Assembly: GCF_013385425.1 (NCBI RefSeq) | Contig: NZ_JACAQA010000005.1 | Coordinates: 456,652-520,651, forward strand | Direction of reading: 5' to 3' | DNA length: 64,000 nucleotides | From: Pseudomonas gingeri | Lineage (GTDB): Bacteria > Pseudomonadota > Gammaproteobacteria > Pseudomonadales > Pseudomonadaceae | Shown here: positions 38,320 through 47,191 of the stretch, in pieces | How positions within the stretch are numbered: position 1 is the first letter of the stretch | How the letters are laid out: every line of letters begins with the position of its first letter | The notes under the pieces: model-generated | Databases searched by the model: none | Seen by the model: only the letters and a program-made list of their open reading frames with translations | Told to the model about the DNA's origin: nothing | Made by a program: the position numbers and the translations under genes

Positions 38320-40293
38320 ATGATAATAAAGCTCCTGGCTACCCTGCGGACCCTCATGTCCGTGCCCCATGACAACCCCAAGCTGCTGCGGGCTCAGTAC
38401 GTGGCCTTGTCGCGCCAGCTGCCGCTGATGTATCTGGTCTTGCTGCTCAATATGTGGGCGCTGGCCATCACTCACCTGACCACCGCCCCGTTGTGGCTGA
38501 CATTCGCCATTCCGCTGGCCATGACGGTGGTCTGTGTGGCGCGCGCCTGCATGTGGTTGCGTAGCGCCGGGCGCTTGCCGGCCGATGCGCAGATCCTCGC
38601 CTCACTGCGGCGAACCAACCAGTTGGTGCCCTTTATCGCGGGCGCCTTCACGTCCTGGTCCCTGGCCCTGTATCCCTACGGCGACGCCTATTCACAGTCA
38701 CAAATCGCCTTTTTCATGGGCATTACGGTGATCGTCTGCATTTTCTGCATGATGCACCTGCGACCCGCGGCGCTGACCGCCACATTGGTGGTCAACGTCG
38801 CTTTCGTGGTCTTTTTCTCCTCTACCCACAACCCGGCCTTTATTGCCACGGCGGTGAATGTCCTGCTGGTGTCCCTGGCGATGCTGATCATCCTGCAGCA
38901 TCACTACCATGACTTCACCCGGTTGGTGAATGTGCAGGCGCAGACCGAAGAGCTGAGCAACGAGAACCTGCGACTGGCCAATCAGGACAGCCTGACCGGG
39001 CTGCCCAATCGGCGGCAGTTCTTCAGCACCCTGGAGAGCGCCATGCACCTGGCAATCACCCAGAAAAGACGCCTCGCGGTAGGGATCCTCGATCTCGATG
39101 GATTCAAGCCGGTGAACGATCTCTACGGCCACAGCGTCGGTGACAAGATTCTGGTCATGGTCGGTCTGCGCTTGCGGCAATTGGCCGATGCAACGGTGCA
39201 TGTGGCACGGTTGGGTGGGGATGAGTTTGCCCTGGTGCTCGAAGGCGATCTCAGTGACGAGGATTTGCAGGTGTTCGGCAAGGCGGTGTGCGAGCGGTTG
39301 CACGTCGAGTTTCTGCTGGTCGATGTGCCGATCCAGATTGGCGCAACCCTGGGCATTGCCACGTTTCCCGAGGGCGCGGCGAGTGCCATACAGCTTTTCG
39401 AATATGCCGACTATGCACTCTACCAGGGCAAGCGCCATAACCCGGGTTCGATGTGCCTGTTCTCGGCCAGCCATCGCGAGCAGTTGCACCGTGACGCCAT
39501 CACCGAGCAGGCGCTGCGCAGGGCGGTGCTGGACAAGGAGTTTTTCGTGCTGTTCCAGCCGATTCTCGATTGCCGCAGCCGTGAGACGGTTGCCTTCGAG
39601 GCTTTGGCCCGCTGGAACAGCCCTGAGTTGGGCCTGGTATCCCCGGCGCAGTTCATCCCCATTGCCGAGCGTATCGGCCTGATCAATCGCCTCACGCTGC
39701 CGTTGTTGCGGCAGGCGCTGGGTATGGCGCGGTTCTGGCCTGAAGGCATACGGCTTTCATTCAATCTGTCGGTCCACGACTGCGGTTCCCACGACAATGT
39801 GCAGTCGATCATCGACGTGATCACGGTCAGTGGCTTCAATCCGGCGTATCTGGATCTGGAAATCACCGAAACCGTCGTCATGCAGGATATCCCTCAGGTG
39901 CAATCGGCGATCGGACGGTTTCGTCAATTGGGCTGCGGTATCTCGCTGGATGATTTCGGCACGGGGTATTCAAGCCTGAGCCAGCTGCATGCCCTGGCGC
40001 TGACGAAACTCAAGATCGATCGCAGCTTCGTTGCCGATATTCACATCAAGCCCGCGAGCTACAAGATCGTCAAGTCGCTGCTGGCCTTGAGCCTCGACAT
40101 GGAATTGGAATGCGTGGTCGAGGGGATCGAGACCCAGGAGGAGCTCCAGGCTCTGTGCAGTCTGGGGTGCATGCAGGTGCAGGGGTTTCTTTTCAGCCGT
40201 CCGGTGGCTTTCGCCGACACCCTGGACTGGTTGGCGCAGGCTGAGGCGCGGCGGCGGCAATGGGCGGCCGGACAGGTGCTGGATTCAGCATGA
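38320..40293 (+). CDS. Membrane GGDEF-EAL protein (c-di-GMP turnover)
   Basis: 657 residues: about six membrane helices (35-195), GGDEF domain with intact RLGGDEFAL (299-303) but no RxxD inhibitory site just before it, and an EAL domain with intact E427-A-L, LEITETV, DDFGTGYSSL and VVEGIET. Both making and breaking c-di-GMP are possible; dual-domain proteins often work mainly one way. ATG 38320 after AGAGAGG. Putative flagellar-sigma promoter upstream suggests a link to motility. Confidence 0.93.
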   Translation: MIIKLLATLRTLMSVPHDNPKLLRAQYVALSRQLPLMYLVLLLNMWALAITHLTTAPLWLTFAIPLAMTVVCVARACMWLRSAGRLPADAQILASLRRTNQLVPFIAGAFTSWSLALYPYGDAYSQSQIAFFMGITVIVCIFCMMHLRPAALTATLVVNVAFVVFFSSTHNPAFIATAVNVLLVSLAMLIILQHHYHDFTRLVNVQAQTEELSNENLRLANQDSLTGLPNRRQFFSTLESAMHLAITQKRRLAVGILDLDGFKPVNDLYGHSVGDKILVMVGLRLRQLADATVHVARLGGDEFALVLEGDLSDEDLQVFGKAVCERLHVEFLLVDVPIQIGATLGIATFPEGAASAIQLFEYADYALYQGKRHNPGSMCLFSASHREQLHRDAITEQALRRAVLDKEFFVLFQPILDCRSRETVAFEALARWNSPELGLVSPAQFIPIAERIGLINRLTLPLLRQALGMARFWPEGIRLSFNLSVHDCGSHDNVQSIIDVITVSGFNPAYLDLEITETVVMQDIPQVQSAIGRFRQLGCGISLDDFGTGYSSLSQLHALALTKLKIDRSFVADIHIKPASYKIVKSLLALSLDMELECVVEGIETQEELQALCSLGCMQVQGFLFSRPVAFADTLDWLAQAEARRRQWAAGQVLDSA

Positions 40294-40337
40294 GCGGATC
40301 TTCGACGGCGTATTGTCACGTGCCCACGGGCGTCTGT

Positions 40338-40583
40338 TCAGGGCTGGTCCACAGACCTTTCTTCGGCAGGTGCTGAGCCTGCTATCCGAGCCGCCAGGCG
40401 AGCTTTGGCGGCTTGTTGGGCGGTGACAATCGCCTTGGCATCTTCACGTTCGAGGAAGCGCGCCATCGACTCGTCGCGCTGGGCTTGCATGCGTGCAGTC
40501 ACCCGCGAACTACCGCCTTCGGCGAATGCCGAGACCGGGACGCTCAACAAGGTGACGCTCAACAATGCGCTGAGGAGCTTCAT
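40338..40583 (-). CDS. Small exported protein of unknown function
   Basis: 81 residues with a signal peptide (MKLLSALLSVTLLSVPVSAFA|EG) and a charged helical remainder (SRVTARMQAQRDESMARFLEREDAKA). Not recognised beyond resemblance to short exported Pseudomonas proteins. Ribosome site weak. It lies 155 bases downstream of coaA on the same strand. Confidence 0.65.
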   Translation of the reverse strand: MKLLSALLSVTLLSVPVSAFAEGGSSRVTARMQAQRDESMARFLEREDAKAIVTAQQAAKARLAARIAGSAPAEERSVDQP

Positions 40584-40738
40584 GGGAACTCTGCATGAGT
40601 GATGGGGAGTATGAACAGGGTAGTGGCCGCGCAGCGCTCGTGGTCTGAGCGCTGATGGATCGGCCTGCTCCCTGCGACCCGAATTATATGACAGGTTACT
40701 GCCAGTTTTCGAAGGGTCAATGCGTCAGCGTAGCACCC

Positions 40739-41665
40739 TCAGCGTAACCAGATCTCACTGACTGAGTGGTCAGACGCCTTGCGCAACACCAGGTCGGCGC
40801 GTTCGCGGGTCGGCAGGATATTTTCCAGCAGGTTGACGCGGTTGATGTCCCGCCAGATCTGGCGCGCGGCTTCGGGGGCTTCCTCGGGCGTCAGGTCGGC
40901 CAGTTTGCGGAAATAGGCACCACGGGCGCGGAACGAGGTCTTCTGCAGCATCAGGAACCGCGCCACGTACCAGTGCTCGATATCTTGTTCATCGGCATCC
41001 AGGTACACCGAGAAATCGAAGAAGTCGGAGACGATGGTCGAGGGTTTCAGCCCATCGACGCCATCGGTTTGCAGCACGTTGAGGCCTTCGAAGATCAGGA
41101 TGTCCGGCTGGTCGATCACCTGGAACTGGTCGGGCACGATGTCGTAGCTGACATGGGAGTAGATCGGCGCCTCGATATTGTGCTCGCCGGCTTTCACCGC
41201 TGCCAGGAACTTGACCATGTGCTTGCGATCGTAGCTTTCTGGAAAACCCTTGCGGTGCATGATGCCATCGGCCACCAGCTTGCTGTTGGGGTAGAGGAAG
41301 CCGTCGGTGGTGACCAGGGCGACGTTGGGGTGATCCGGCCAGCGCGCCATCACCGCCTGCAGCACGCGGGCAAAGGTGCTCTTGCCGACGGCGACGCTGC
41401 CGGCGATGGCAATGATGTAAGGACCACGGTGGGTCGGGCGGCTGAGAAAGGTATCGCGGATGCCTGTCAGTTGGCGGGCGGCGCCAATGTGCAGGTTGAT
41501 CAGCCGCGACAGGGGCAGATAGACATCGGCGACATCTTCCAGGGAGACGTCTTCGTTCACGCCGCGTAATGCCGACAGGTCTTCTTCCGAGAGGGTCAAC
41601 GGCGTGCTGGCACGCAGTTCCGCCCACTCGTTGCGGGTCATTACGAGGTACTCATCGGATCTCAT
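40739..41665 (-). CDS. coaA: Type I pantothenate kinase CoaA
   Basis: 308 residues, closely like E. coli CoaA. P-loop IAGSVAVGKST near residue 85, TTDGFLYPNSKLV, MHRKGFPESYD and DILIFEGLNVLQ are all present. First step of CoA synthesis, feedback-inhibited by CoA in E. coli. Most pseudomonads rely on type III CoaX, so a type I enzyme is noteworthy. ATG 41665 (MRSDEYLVMTRNEW) chosen by alignment with the E. coli protein; an upstream in-frame start at 41719 is possible. Confidence 0.9.
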   Translation of the reverse strand: MRSDEYLVMTRNEWAELRASTPLTLSEEDLSALRGVNEDVSLEDVADVYLPLSRLINLHIGAARQLTGIRDTFLSRPTHRGPYIIAIAGSVAVGKSTFARVLQAVMARWPDHPNVALVTTDGFLYPNSKLVADGIMHRKGFPESYDRKHMVKFLAAVKAGEHNIEAPIYSHVSYDIVPDQFQVIDQPDILIFEGLNVLQTDGVDGLKPSTIVSDFFDFSVYLDADEQDIEHWYVARFLMLQKTSFRARGAYFRKLADLTPEEAPEAARQIWRDINRVNLLENILPTRERADLVLRKASDHSVSEIWLR

Positions 41666-41909
41666 CGGTTGCCATCCAGGCCTCTTCAATGGGCGGATTA
41701 TCCAACGCTTTGCCCCCACTTGTCCGAAGATCAGAATAATCTTTTGAATTCATTGGATATTCTGTAGCCTTGCGGCGCTGCAAAGCAGTCCATGCCTGAT
41801 GGATTCACTCTCCCGGTCCATACGTTGCACCTAATATCCCGTCTCGGAAAGGGGCGGGGGCCGGGGTATACTCGACTTTCGCGCTCTCGCGCTTGCAGGT
41901 CTTGCGAAC

Positions 41910-42968
41910 ATGACGCAGATTTCCGAACGCCTTCTGGTTCAAGCCCACCTTGATGCCAAGCAACCCAAACCCCTGAGTGCCGCCGAAGAGGCGCAGTTGC
42001 GGGCCGATATCGCCGCCGAGCTCAAGGCCCGGGATGCGGTGCTGGTGGCCCACTTCTATTGCGATCCGGTGATCCAGGCGCTGGCCGAGGAGACCGGCGG
42101 CTGTGTCTCCGACTCCCTGGAAATGGCCCGTTTCGGCGCCGCCCATCCGGCCAAGACCGTGCTGGTGGCCGGTGTGCGCTTCATGGGCGAAACCGCCAAG
42201 ATCCTCACCCCGGAAAAACGCATCCTGATGCCGACCCTGGAAGCGACCTGCTCGCTGGACCTGGGATGCCCGGTGGACGAGTTTTCCGCGTTCTGCGACC
42301 AGCATCCCGAGCGCACGGTGGTGGTGTATGCCAACACCTCGGCGGCGGTGAAGGCACGGGCCGACTGGGTGGTGACCTCCAGTTGCGCGCTGGAGATCGT
42401 CGAAAGCCTGATGGACAACGGCGAAACCATCATCTGGGCGCCGGACAAGCACCTGGGGCGTTATATCCAGAAGGAAACCGGCGCCGATATGTTGCTCTGG
42501 GACGGCGCCTGCATCGTTCACGAGGAGTTCAAGTCCAAGCAGTTGGAGGACATGAAGGCGCTGTATCCCGAGGCGGCGATCCTGGTGCACCCCGAATCGC
42601 CGGAGTCGGTGATCGAACTGGCCGATGCGGTGGGTTCCACCAGCCAGTTGATCGCGGCGGCGCAGCGTCTGCCGAACAAGACCTTTATCGTGGCCACCGA
42701 CCGCGGCATTTTCTACAAAATGCAGCAGTTGTGCCCGGACAAGGTCTTTATCGAGGCGCCGACCGCCGGTAATGGCGCGGCGTGCCGCAGTTGCGCGCAT
42801 TGCCCGTGGATGGCGATGAATACCCTGGAGCGCACCTTGCAGTGCCTGCGCGAGGGCAGCAACGAGATCTTCGTCGACCCGGCGGTGATTCCCCGCGCGG
42901 TTCGCCCGCTCAAGCGCATGCTGGATTTCACCCAGGCGGCGCGGATGAAACTGGCGGGGAATGCCTGA
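41910..42968 (+). CDS. nadA: Quinolinate synthase NadA
   Basis: 352 residues with the NadA signatures [38 protein letters not shown] and the C-terminal [16 protein letters not shown] (CxxCxxC). The [4Fe-4S] enzyme condenses iminoaspartate and DHAP to quinolinate for NAD synthesis. Divergent from coaA across 244 bases. No strong ribosome site. Confidence 0.95.
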   Translation: MTQISERLLVQAHLDAKQPKPLSAAEEAQLRADIAAELKARDAVLVAHFYCDPVIQALAEETGGCVSDSLEMARFGAAHPAKTVLVAGVRFMGETAKILTPEKRILMPTLEATCSLDLGCPVDEFSAFCDQHPERTVVVYANTSAAVKARADWVVTSSCALEIVESLMDNGETIIWAPDKHLGRYIQKETGADMLLWDGACIVHEEFKSKQLEDMKALYPEAAILVHPESPESVIELADAVGSTSQLIAAAQRLPNKTFIVATDRGIFYKMQQLCPDKVFIEAPTAGNGAACRSCAHCPWMAMNTLERTLQCLREGSNEIFVDPAVIPRAVRPLKRMLDFTQAARMKLAGNA

Positions 42969-42990
42969 GAGGCATTTGGCGACGGCTCAC

Positions 42991-43096
42991 CCCTGTAGGA
43001 GCGAGCTTGCTCGCGATGGACGTCAACGATAACGCAGGGCACCTGATACCCCGCAGTGCCAGGGTTACCATCGCGAGCAAGCTCGCTCCTACAGGG
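42991..43096. repeat. Inverted pair of REP sequences (REPIN)
   Basis: A perfect 29-bp inverted repeat, 42991-43019 and 43068-43096, each reading CTGTAGGAGCGAGCTTGCTC in one direction. This is the classic Pseudomonas REP, here as a doublet between the convergent nadA and M48 protease genes. Confidence 0.93.
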
Positions 43097-43107
43097 GGCG
43101 GATGTTG

Positions 43108-44541
43108 TCAGCCGCCCATCAAGTCCTTGACCATGCGCTCCTGATCAATCAACTCCTTCTGGCGCGCATCGATGCGTGAAGCCAGTTGGAAGTTCGGCGC
43201 GCGGCGCTTGGCGAAGTCCAGTTGCTGGATCGCCTGCTTGAAGTCGCCGACCAAGGCAAAATACTCGGCTCGCGCCTGGTGCAGGCCGATGATATTGCCG
43301 GACTGGCCACGGGTTTCGGCGAGCTGATACCAGACATCCGGATCGTCCTGGCGAGTCTTCAACAGGTCGTCCAGGCCCTTTTCCGCCTCGGCCGGACGAT
43401 TCTGCTTGATCAGCAGGTCGATGCGTTCCTGCTTCAGCGGGTAGCTGGCAGGATATTGCAGCAGCATCTTGTCGGTCCGTTGCAGGGCTTCGGGGAACCG
43501 GCTGGCCGCCGTGTCCAGGTCGATCTGGGCCAGGTTGTAGGTGATGTCGTTGGGTGATTTGTCCAGCAGCGGCTTGAGGGTCGCCCGGGCCTCGTTCAAC
43601 TGCGTACCTTTGATCTGTGCGATAGCCAGGCCATAACGCGCCACGTCGGACTTGGGATTCTCGTCCAGTTGCGCACGGAAGCGCTTGGCCGCCAACCCTG
43701 GCGAGTCTTCATAGGACAGTATCACCCTGGCCCGAATCAACTGATAACGCAGGCTGTCCTCGATACCGCCGGGCTTGGATTGCTCGGCGCGGTTGCGGGT
43801 GTCGGCGATCCGTGATTCGGTGACCGGGTGGGTCAGCAGGAATTCCGGTGGCTTGGCGTCGAAGCGGTAGATGCGCATCAGGCGCTCGAACATGGTCGGC
43901 ATCGAGCGTGGGTCGTAACCGGCTTTTTCCAGGGTGAGGATGCCGATACGGTCGGCTTCCTGCTCATTCTGACGGGAGAAGCGCTGTTTTTCCTGGAACG
44001 CCGCGGCCTGGGTGCCGGCAATAGTGGCAATACCGGCATCACCGCCGCCCGCCGCCGCGATCACGATCCCGGTCAGGAGTGCCGCCATCATCGGCAGTTG
44101 CATGCGTTGCTGGGCTTCCACGCCCCGGGCGAAGTGGCGTTGTGACAAGTGCGCCAGTTCGTGGGCCAGTACCGCGGCGTATTCGCCCTCGGTCTGGGCG
44201 TTGAGGAACAGGCCACCGTTGATCCCGACAATCCCGCCGGGCGCGGCGAAGGCGTTGAGCTGGTTGCTGTCGATCAGGATGAACACCAGGCGACGGTCCT
44301 GGACCTGGCTGCTTTCCGCCAGTTTGTAGACGGTGGTCTCGACGTAATCCTTGAGCTGCGGGTCATTGAGTTGCTTGACCTCGCTGCGCAGCAGGCTCAG
44401 CCAGGCACGGCCCAGCTGGAATTCCTGTTGCGGGGAGACAATGGCGGAACTGGCGTCGCCGAGTGACGGCAGGTCGTCGGCGAAGCCTGGAGAGGCGAGC
44501 AGGCAAGCGAGCGTCAACAGGGTGGGGCGCAGAAAGGTCAT
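43108..44541 (-). CDS. Periplasmic M48-family metalloprotease with TPR repeats (BepA-like)
   Basis: 477 residues: signal peptide ending PGFA|DD, M48 catalytic domain with HExxH in VLAHELAHLSQRH (about 126-130) and the distal ligand in NEQEADRIG, then a TPR-like C-terminal half (RYGLAIAQIKGTQLNEARATL...). BepA in E. coli helps assemble LptD and degrades misassembled outer-membrane proteins; the same role is inferred. Same place as PA1005 in PAO1. Confidence 0.9.
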   Translation of the reverse strand: MTFLRPTLLTLACLLASPGFADDLPSLGDASSAIVSPQQEFQLGRAWLSLLRSEVKQLNDPQLKDYVETTVYKLAESSQVQDRRLVFILIDSNQLNAFAAPGGIVGINGGLFLNAQTEGEYAAVLAHELAHLSQRHFARGVEAQQRMQLPMMAALLTGIVIAAAGGGDAGIATIAGTQAAAFQEKQRFSRQNEQEADRIGILTLEKAGYDPRSMPTMFERLMRIYRFDAKPPEFLLTHPVTESRIADTRNRAEQSKPGGIEDSLRYQLIRARVILSYEDSPGLAAKRFRAQLDENPKSDVARYGLAIAQIKGTQLNEARATLKPLLDKSPNDITYNLAQIDLDTAASRFPEALQRTDKMLLQYPASYPLKQERIDLLIKQNRPAEAEKGLDDLLKTRQDDPDVWYQLAETRGQSGNIIGLHQARAEYFALVGDFKQAIQQLDFAKRRAPNFQLASRIDARQKELIDQERMVKDLMGG

Positions 44542-44669
44542 GCACAGGGCTCTGAGTCGGCAAAGTCCTTACTGTAGCCGGACACTGCGCCTGCGACCAG
44601 AGCTGCTTCCACTTGGGGTATCCTAGGCGCTTCGAACCGACCATCCGGCAGCGCGCCAGGAGTGAAGCA

Positions 44670-44909
44670 ATGACCGAAGTTGTAGAGCACGATGCCGAGC
44701 TGGACGCCAGTGGCTTGAACTGCCCGCTGCCGTTGCTCAAGGCCAAGCTGGAACTCAATCGCCTGGCCAGTGGCGCGGTGCTCAAGGTCATTGCCACCGA
44801 CGCCGGATCGCAGCGCGATTTTCGGACTTTCGCCAGGCTTGCCGGACATATCCTGATTCATGAAGAGGAAGCGTCCGGCGTTTATCGCTACTGGTTGCGC
44901 AAGGCCTGA
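44670..44909 (+). CDS. tusA: TusA-family sulfurtransferase-like protein
   Basis: 79 residues, SirA/TusA fold with the active-site motif NCPLPLLKAK (CPxP). TusA relays sulfur in tRNA and molybdenum-cofactor metabolism. ATG 44670 with AGGAG seven bases upstream; divergent from the M48 protease gene. PAO1 has PA1006 here, linked to molybdenum cofactor and nitrate respiration. Confidence 0.88.
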   Translation: MTEVVEHDAELDASGLNCPLPLLKAKLELNRLASGAVLKVIATDAGSQRDFRTFARLAGHILIHEEEASGVYRYWLRKA

Positions 44910-44923
44910 CGCAGCGCGTCGGC

Positions 44924-45397
44924 TCAGGCCTCGTTCAGCGCCTGGGCTGCCGCCAGTACCGCGTCGACGTGGCCCGGAACCTTCACGCCGCGCCATTCCT
45001 GACGCAACACACCGTTTGCATCGATCAGGAAAGTGCTGCGGTCCACGCCCAGGTATTCCTTGCCGTAGAGCTTCTTCAACTTGATCACGTCGAACAGCTG
45101 GCAGACGGCTTCGTCCTTGTCGCTGATCAGTTCGAAGGGGAACTCCTGCTTGCCCTTGAAGTTCTCGTGGGACTTCAGGCTGTCGCGGGATACGCCGAAG
45201 ACTTCGGTGTTGGCGGCCTGGAAGGCGCCGTACTGGTCACGAAAGCCCTGGCCCTCGGTGGTGCAACCCGGGGTGCTGTCCTTGGGGTAGAAATAGATCA
45301 CCACCTGCTTGCCCTTGAGGTCGGCGAGGCTGACGGTCTGCCCGCTGGTGGCCTGGGCCTGGAAATCGGCGACGGGTTGATCGAGAAGGACGGCCAT
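44924..45397 (-). CDS. bcp: Peroxiredoxin Bcp/PrxQ
   Basis: 157 residues. Peroxidatic Cys in PKDSTPGCTTEGQGFRD (about 46); the usual second Cys five residues on is replaced by Gly, so it is a 1-Cys type or uses the distant Cys in EAVCQLFDVIK. Thiol peroxidase. gcvR lies 10 bases upstream on the same strand. Confidence 0.92.
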   Translation of the reverse strand: MAVLLDQPVADFQAQATSGQTVSLADLKGKQVVIYFYPKDSTPGCTTEGQGFRDQYGAFQAANTEVFGVSRDSLKSHENFKGKQEFPFELISDKDEAVCQLFDVIKLKKLYGKEYLGVDRSTFLIDANGVLRQEWRGVKVPGHVDAVLAAAQALNEA

Positions 45398-45407
45398 GGG
45401 GGTTTCC

Positions 45408-45968
45408 TTACATTGGGTTCTGTGGGCGCCACGGTTCGATCAGGGCGTCGAGGTTCATCGCGTCGGCGAAGTCCAGGAACTGATCGCGCAACCAACTGAT
45501 CTGCACGCCGGCAGGCAGGGTCACGGTAAAGGTGGCGTTGAGCATGGTGCCGCCGGTCTGGGGCGCCAGGTAGGTGTCGCAGGTCAGGTTTTCCAGCTCG
45601 ACGTTGTGGTCCATGAAGAACTGGCACAGCTCGTTGATGATGTCCGAGCGGTAGGCCGAGCTGACATAAGCGACGTACGGCAGTGCCTGGGGACGGCTTT
45701 CCAGGGCGCCGCTGCGCACCACGCTGACAATGAAGGCGTGCTTCTTCGCCAGGTTCGGCAGGCCGGCTTCCAGGCGCGCCAGGGCGTCCCAGCTGCCGGA
45801 AATCTGCAGGACCAGCGCGCTGTACTCGCCATGGCGGGTCAGGCGTGAAGTTACGACGGCGCAGCGATTTTCATGGCTGGCGCGGCACAGGACGTTGGTC
45901 AGCTCCATGGGGTTGGCGCCGAGGGCACTGATAACAAGGAATTGTTCGCGGACTGTGGGGGTGGACAT
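45408..45968 (-). CDS. gcvR: Glycine cleavage repressor GcvR-like ACT protein
   Basis: 186 residues with two ACT domains (QFLVISALGANPMELTNVL and PYVAYVSSAYRSDIINELCQFFMDHNVELENL). GcvR in E. coli inhibits GcvA when glycine is low; here only similarity and gene order (gcvR-bcp next to dapA) support the name. Confidence 0.85.
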   Translation of the reverse strand: MSTPTVREQFLVISALGANPMELTNVLCRASHENRCAVVTSRLTRHGEYSALVLQISGSWDALARLEAGLPNLAKKHAFIVSVVRSGALESRPQALPYVAYVSSAYRSDIINELCQFFMDHNVELENLTCDTYLAPQTGGTMLNATFTVTLPAGVQISWLRDQFLDFADAMNLDALIEPWRPQNPM

Positions 45969-46295
45969 GCAGCATTCCTAAAGCGATGAGCGGTCAGTAC
46001 CTTGGGGGCGGTCAGGGGCTGGGTTCGGGGATCCGGATGCGGATGGCGAGGCCTGGAATCGAGCGCTGGTGCCGGTTGCCGTCTCGCAGGGGACGGGCGG
46101 CGGCCAGGCCGGAGCGGGCTTCGGGCAGCGAAAATGGAGACTGGAACCCGGCACTTGAGCGACTCAGTACCGATCAAAGTCTGAAGGGTAGCGAAAACCT
46201 GCGCTCAGGGGAATGCTCATAGACAGTACTTCGCTTGTACAAGCCTGATGGCGCCAGTACCATTACCGCTCTCTTTTTCCGGCAGGAGCGGTTGC
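45969..46295. other. Intergenic region between gcvR and dapA
   Basis: 327 bases with no gene recognised. It must hold the divergent promoters of gcvR and dapA. A perfect palindrome CTTGTACAAG lies at 46234-46243, about 50 bases before the dapA start. Confidence 0.45.
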
Positions 46296-47174
46296 ATGAT
46301 TGCGGGCAGTATGGTGGCACTGGTCACACCCATGGATGCACAGGGTCGTCTTGACTGGGACAGCCTGAGCAAACTGGTGGACTTCCACCTGCAAAACGGC
46401 ACCAACGCCATTGTCGCGGTCGGCACCACAGGTGAGTCGGCCACTCTCGATGTGAACGAGCATATCGAAGTGATTCGTCGCGTGGTCGACCAGGTGGCAG
46501 GTCGTATCCCGGTGATTGCCGGTACGGGCGCCAACTCGACGCGTGAGGCGATCGAACTGACCACCAATGCGAAAACCGCCGGCGCCGACGCGTGCCTGCT
46601 GGTGACCCCTTATTACAACAAGCCGACCCAGGAAGGCCTGTACCAGCATTTCCGCACCATCGCCGAAGCTGTCGACATCCCGCAGATCCTCTACAACGTT
46701 CCAGGCCGTACTGCGTGTGACATGCAGGCCGAGACCGTGATTCGCCTGTCGAGCGTGCCGAACATCATCGGCATCAAGGAAGCCACCGGTGACCTGGCGC
46801 GAGCCAAGGCGATCCTGGCTGGCGTGAGCAGTGATTTCCTGGTGTATTCCGGTGATGACGCCACCGCGGTCGAGCTGATCCTGCTCGGCGGCAAGGGCAA
46901 CATCTCGGTGACCGCCAACGTTGCACCCCGTGAAATGAGCGCGATGTGCGCCGCCGCCATGGCTGGCAAGGCCGATGAGGCCCGGGCGATTCACGAAAAA
47001 CTGATGCCGCTGAACAAGACCCTGTTCATCGAATCCAACCCTATCCCCGTGAAATGGGCGCTGCATGAGATGGGCTTGATGCCGGACGGTATCCGTCTGC
47101 CGCTCACCTGGCTCAGTGCTGCCTGTCACGAACCGCTGCGGCAGGCCATGCGCCAGTCCGGCGTCCTGGTTTAA
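46296..47174 (+). CDS. dapA: 4-hydroxy-tetrahydrodipicolinate synthase DapA
   Basis: 292 residues. Schiff-base K161 (IGIKEATGD), Y133 (ILYNVPGRT) and the GTTGES loop (43-48) are all present. First committed step of lysine/diaminopimelate synthesis. ATG 46296 after AGGAG; an in-frame ATG at 46248 is unlikely. Followed after 17 bases by bamC, an order conserved in gammaproteobacteria. Confidence 0.96.
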   Translation: MIAGSMVALVTPMDAQGRLDWDSLSKLVDFHLQNGTNAIVAVGTTGESATLDVNEHIEVIRRVVDQVAGRIPVIAGTGANSTREAIELTTNAKTAGADACLLVTPYYNKPTQEGLYQHFRTIAEAVDIPQILYNVPGRTACDMQAETVIRLSSVPNIIGIKEATGDLARAKAILAGVSSDFLVYSGDDATAVELILLGGKGNISVTANVAPREMSAMCAAAMAGKADEARAIHEKLMPLNKTLFIESNPIPVKWALHEMGLMPDGIRLPLTWLSAACHEPLRQAMRQSGVLV

Positions 47175-47191
47175 TTGAGGAAATACCCCGC

